Shown: positions 61,068-64,000 of the stretch, one piece after another
Layout of the letters: each line of letters starts with the position of its first letter
Numbering within the stretch: the stretch's first letter is position 1
Origin: an uncultured Prevotella sp.
GTDB lineage: Bacteria > Bacteroidota > Bacteroidia > Bacteroidales > Bacteroidaceae
Direction: 5' to 3'
NCBI GenBank assembly: GCA_945830055.1
Contig: CALZXH010000001.1
Coordinates: 1 to 64,000, forward strand
DNA: 64,000 nt
The notes under the pieces: generated by a model
Database searches by the model: none
Seen by the model: the letters and a program-made list of their open reading frames with translations, nothing else
What the model was told of the DNA's origin: nothing
Program-made: the position numbers and the translations under genes

Positions 61068-62492
61068 TTATTTGCGTGAAGTGATGCAATCAGCTACTGT
61101 CTTTGCCATCTTGGATGCTCCTTTAGGAGTGGGATGCACACCGTCGGCCATCATCTCCTCCTTGTTCATCTGTACCACTGGATTCAGGTCAATGAGCTGA
61201 AGCTTGTTTTTCTTCGCCAGTTTTCTGATGATGGGGATGATTTCGTTGGTCATTACAGAGTCACGTATCTGCCAGTTCTTGGACACCTCGGTCTTATACG
61301 ACCTGATGGGTGTGCATAGCATTACAGTGGGTTGTGAGGGCAACGCCTTCAACTCGTCAATCATCTGCTGCATGTCGGTGGAAAACTCGCTTCCATAGTT
61401 GTCCCAGTTGATGTTTTTAGTATCATTGGTGCCCAACATAATGACGGCGATATCAGGATTGTACGCCTTGGCTTCTGTCCATGCCCGCTCCTTCATATAC
61501 GGCTGGTTACCTTTGTTGAGCATCGTTCTTCCGCTGCGTCCGAAGTTACGTACCTTATAGCCGCCCCCCAACATCCGTTGCAGTTGTGCCGGATAGGCGT
61601 TCACGTCAGCCATGTCCATACCGAACCCATCGGTGATACTGTTGCCTATACATGCCACTTTCAGCGCCTCTTTCCGGGGCATCTTCAGGTTCTTCAACCA
61701 AGCCTTGAGTTCGTCGAGCATCTGCTCATGCCAGACAAAGGTGGTACGGTAGCCGAAGCCATGCCCGCCCGAGGGGTAGATATGCATCGCCACAGGCACT
61801 CCTGCCTTACACATGGCAGTATAATAAGGGATGGCATTGGTAAGGGGCGGCACAGCTTTGTCGTCGGCAGCCAACAGCAACAGGGCTGGTGGGGTCTGAT
61901 GAGTGCGCACCTGCTTGTCGTTGCTGAACTCCTTTATCAGACGGGCGTCTCCCCTTCCCTCACCAAGGAAATTGACCACCGAACCCTTGTGGGTGAGTTT
62001 CTCTTCCATGGATATCACGGGATAGAACAGTATCTGGAAATCAGGTCTTGCCGGAAAGGGAGCATGGGTGGCGGTGGTAGAAGCAAGATGCCCTCCAGCT
62101 GAGAAGCCCATGATACCCACATCATTGGGATTGACATTCCATACCTTGGCAGAGTCGCGCATCATCTTGATGGCATTCTGTGCGTCAGACATAGGTAGGG
62201 AGCGGTCTCCCTTGGGCATTCTGTAAGTCAGCACTCCATAGGTAATACCCAGTTCATTGAAAAAGGGCGCCCAATAGGTTCCCTCGTTCTGCATCGACAG
62301 GTGTGAGTAGCCGCCACCGGGGCAACCCACAATGGCCCTCCCCGTGGCGTTTTCGGGTATAAACACCTGCATGGTAGCCTTGCCGTCGTCAGACACATTG
62401 ACTGTCATCACTTTTTTCGTCTGGGCAGCTACGCTCATGACAAGGGCAAGCGAAGCCCCCAATACATATCCTCTCATCCTCTTATAGTTCAT
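61068..62492 (-). CDS. Secreted two-domain esterase: alpha/beta hydrolase plus SGNH
   Basis: A 474-residue enzyme with a signal peptide (about 1-23). N-terminal alpha/beta-hydrolase domain (about 30-270) of the acetylxylan/feruloyl esterase type: oxyanion GCPGGGYSH, nucleophile GFSAGGHLA, and late His in PSGGHGFGYR. C-terminal SGNH domain (about 278-474): CIGNSITDGFG, MLGTNDTKN and ADGVHPTPKGA. Both halves keep their catalytic residues. It probably removes two kinds of ester from xylan- or pectin-like polysaccharides, next to the SusD gene. Substrates are inferred. Confidence 0.88.
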   Translation of the reverse strand: MNYKRMRGYVLGASLALVMSVAAQTKKVMTVNVSDDGKATMQVFIPENATGRAIVGCPGGGYSHLSMQNEGTYWAPFFNELGITYGVLTYRMPKGDRSLPMSDAQNAIKMMRDSAKVWNVNPNDVGIMGFSAGGHLASTTATHAPFPARPDFQILFYPVISMEEKLTHKGSVVNFLGEGRGDARLIKEFSNDKQVRTHQTPPALLLLAADDKAVPPLTNAIPYYTAMCKAGVPVAMHIYPSGGHGFGYRTTFVWHEQMLDELKAWLKNLKMPRKEALKVACIGNSITDGFGMDMADVNAYPAQLQRMLGGGYKVRNFGRSGRTMLNKGNQPYMKERAWTEAKAYNPDIAVIMLGTNDTKNINWDNYGSEFSTDMQQMIDELKALPSQPTVMLCTPIRSYKTEVSKNWQIRDSVMTNEIIPIIRKLAKKNKLQLIDLNPVVQMNKEEMMADGVHPTPKGASKMAKTVADCITSRK

Positions 62493-62577
62493 AGTTTACA
62501 ATGCTTTATCCTTAGTTGTTTTGACTTGGTTTTTCTCCCTACTGCTATTCGGGATGGGGTAACCACGAGGTTAGGAA

Positions 62578-62626
62578 ACTAAAATACCCCTTCCTCCATC
62601 ATGTTGAAGAGGAAGGGGTATTTGTT
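62578..62626 (-). terminator. Terminator of the susD gene
   Basis: A 15-bp perfect stem AAATACCCCTTCCTC / GAGGAAGGGGTATTT with a 12-nt loop, followed on the minus strand by TTAG. It separates susD from the esterase gene downstream. Confidence 0.8.
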
Positions 62627-62645
62627 CCATTGTCTCTTTCCCCTA

Positions 62646-64000
62646 TTATTTGAAGGGCAAGAACCAGTTTTCTTTCACAGAGAGATCCACCACAGGATTC
62701 TTGTAAGCCAGTTTCTTCTTCAGCCAAAGGCTACCAAAGTTGGCTGTGTAGGGATTGTCTGCATTCTTATGGTTTGCCACACGCATCAGGTCATAGTAGC
62801 GTGTTCCCTCGAAGGCAGCCTCCAATGCCATTTCATCCACGATAAGGTCTTCGATGGCATTGATGGTGTCTTGCTTGGTGGGAGCAAGGCGGTTGATGTT
62901 CAACTGATGCTCTTTCACCAAATAATCCAGCTTCATGGCCACCACAGTATCCATCTGGTACAAGGTAGTGGAACTGTCCTTCACGAAGTTACCATTCTGG
63001 TCGAAGTTTACAACGAAACTGCCTCCACGGGCATGCACACCAGTGGCGGTGTACTTGCTGAAGCGCTTCAGATTCTTTCCGTTCAGCATACCATATACAT
63101 TTTCCAAGGCATTGACACCCTCGGGAGTCATGTACGAAGCAGCGAGCATCTCTTCAAAGATACCATCCTTCAGAATGGCAAAAGCCACATCGGGATAGCC
63201 CGCACGGTTGAATGCCTCGGCCAATCTCAACCACACCATAGGCGGACGATAGAGATAGAGCATGGGGTTTTTCAACTTGCTTATCCATATCTGCTCCCTG
63301 CCGGTGTCTTCGTCTTTCTCCCTGCTGCAGAGCGAACGTGTACGGGCATCACCCATGTTGCGCACCTGGGGCTCATACTTACTACCATTTGCCACCAAGA
63401 AATAGAAGCACGTGGTATCAATCAGTTCCTTGTACGATGCAGACATCACAATCTGCACATCGTCTAACTTGCTGTTCTGTCCGTAGTAGTCGTAACCGTA
63501 GAACTTGGGCAACTGTGAGGTGCTGCCCGACTCGCTGTTGGCAGGGAAATTCACTGCCGTGATACAGCCTTTATCCTGCACGCCTTCGAACAGTTTTGTA
63601 TAAGAATCGCCAAACGTTCCAGAAATCATCGCACCATTAGGCAGTTGCGATGGGTCAAAATCAAGCACCCTGCTCCTGTCTGAAGCCATTGCGCTGCTGT
63701 ATTCTCCAACCTGAATCTCATCTGCCGATGCCACTTCCGTGAGATAGGTCACGTAGTGTCTGATGGCTTTGTCATACTGGTTGGTTTCCAGATAGAGGTC
63801 GGCCATCACCAAATCCACGGGCATGAAGAGCTTGGTGGGGGTCATTCCCGAAATCTTGTTCTTGTCGTCAGAAGTTCCCCAGACAGGCACATGATAGCCC
63901 GTGTATTGCTCCAAATCGGGCAGCAAGGCGGCAGCTATCTGGTCCATGTTCTTGTTTTCAAACTGGCCCTCTTCTATCTGGCTTATCTTGGTCAGCGGTT
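62646..64000 (-). CDS. RagB/SusD family nutrient-uptake lipoprotein, 5' end outside window
   Basis: The C-terminal part (at least 450 residues) of a SusD-like surface glycan-binding protein. The frame is open to the last base of the window (PLTKISQIEEGQ...), so the start is beyond 64000; the ORF's Met at 63947 is internal. Typical features: SusD TPR-like region (KLFMPVDLVMADLYLETNQYDKAIRHY) and the C-terminal RPPMVWLRLAEAFNRAGYPD ... VDEMALEAAFEGTRYYDLMRVA signature. A SusC transporter is expected beyond the edge. Confidence 0.93.
   Translation of the reverse strand, partial: PLTKISQIEEGQFENKNMDQIAAALLPDLEQYTGYHVPVWGTSDDKNKISGMTPTKLFMPVDLVMADLYLETNQYDKAIRHYVTYLTEVASADEIQVGEYSSAMASDRSRVLDFDPSQLPNGAMISGTFGDSYTKLFEGVQDKGCITAVNFPANSESGSTSQLPKFYGYDYYGQNSKLDDVQIVMSASYKELIDTTCFYFLVANGSKYEPQVRNMGDARTRSLCSREKDEDTGREQIWISKLKNPMLYLYRPPMVWLRLAEAFNRAGYPDVAFAILKDGIFEEMLAASYMTPEGVNALENVYGMLNGKNLKRFSKYTATGVHARGGSFVVNFDQNGNFVKDSSTTLYQMDTVVAMKLDYLVKEHQLNINRLAPTKQDTINAIEDLIVDEMALEAAFEGTRYYDLMRVANHKNADNPYTANFGSLWLKKKLAYKNPVVDLSVKENWFLPFK

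Noticed and set aside
1-64000. CRISPR array, phage or toxin-antitoxin module
   Set aside because: No regularly spaced identical repeats with unique spacers, no phage structural genes and no clear toxin-antitoxin pair were found.

Overview
The window reads as a chromosome segment of a Bacteroidota bacterium, most likely a Prevotella-type gut or oral member of the Bacteroidales. Evidence: a RagB/SusD lipoprotein, ExbB/ExbD/TonB genes, the type IX secretion (T9SS) genes porE and porQ, a pectinase with a T9SS-like C-terminal tail, cydAB with a DUF4492 gene, and many promoters of the Bacteroidota form TTTG-N19/20-TAnnTTTG. Genus and species cannot be fixed by eye.

Layout. 1-857 has no credible gene. 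It starts with what looks like the leader of an rRNA operon running off the left edge, followed by four 44-bp copies of an interspersed repeat in both orientations. 858-5004 (minus) holds a GH105-PL1 pectin-degrading fusion and a Bax-inhibitor-1 protein. 5274-9370 (plus) is a GNAT / SGNH esterase / LutABC lactate-oxidation operon. 9394-16828 (minus) is a close-packed run of eight genes: MATE exporter, cytidylate-kinase-like protein, phosphoesterase, then rmlB, purT, a 3,4-ketoisomerase, a FemAB/GNAT-like transferase and a sugar aminotransferase, probably making a dTDP-3-amino-deoxyhexose. 16955-23715 (plus) has a subtilase, xseA-xseB, ilvE, DUF975, trmB and mrp. 23764-30866 (minus, with one small plus-strand pspC) has folA, thyA, an rRNA m5C methyltransferase, porE and topB.

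30997-33672 is the most accessory-looking part: a LUD protein, a HU-family gene behind twin palindromic operators and a 21-bp tandem repeat, a 5'-truncated Rpn-type nuclease, a further degenerate reading frame and a strong hairpin. 33673-36672 (minus) is DUF4492-cydA-cydB. 36983-42830 (plus) is a coiled-coil membrane protein followed by a TolC / HlyD / two-permease exporter with no ATPase gene, convergent with an Lrp/AsnC regulator. 43417-45638 (minus) is exbB, a small membrane protein and two exbD genes. It is divergent from a Cu/Zn efflux permease (45792-46865), and a perfect 15-bp dyad lies between them.

47058-64000 holds tRNA-Ser(GGA), then tonB / polyprenyl synthase / TatD, porQ-cmk, a small XRE regulator behind a C10 tract, ispH, meaB, a DUF1573 protein and a giant alpha-2-macroglobulin, a double-domain esterase, and the 3' part of a susD gene that runs off the right edge.

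Themes linking the genes: plant polysaccharide use (pectinase, esterases, SusD), the T9SS and TonB envelope machinery that exports and powers it, surface sugar synthesis, and lactate / cytochrome bd respiration. No phage, CRISPR array or defence island was seen. The strongest leads for something new are non-coding: the 44-bp repeat family, the operator-plus-tandem-repeat leader of the HU gene, the dyad between exbB and the metal exporter, and a dispersed repeat shared by two distant intergenic regions.
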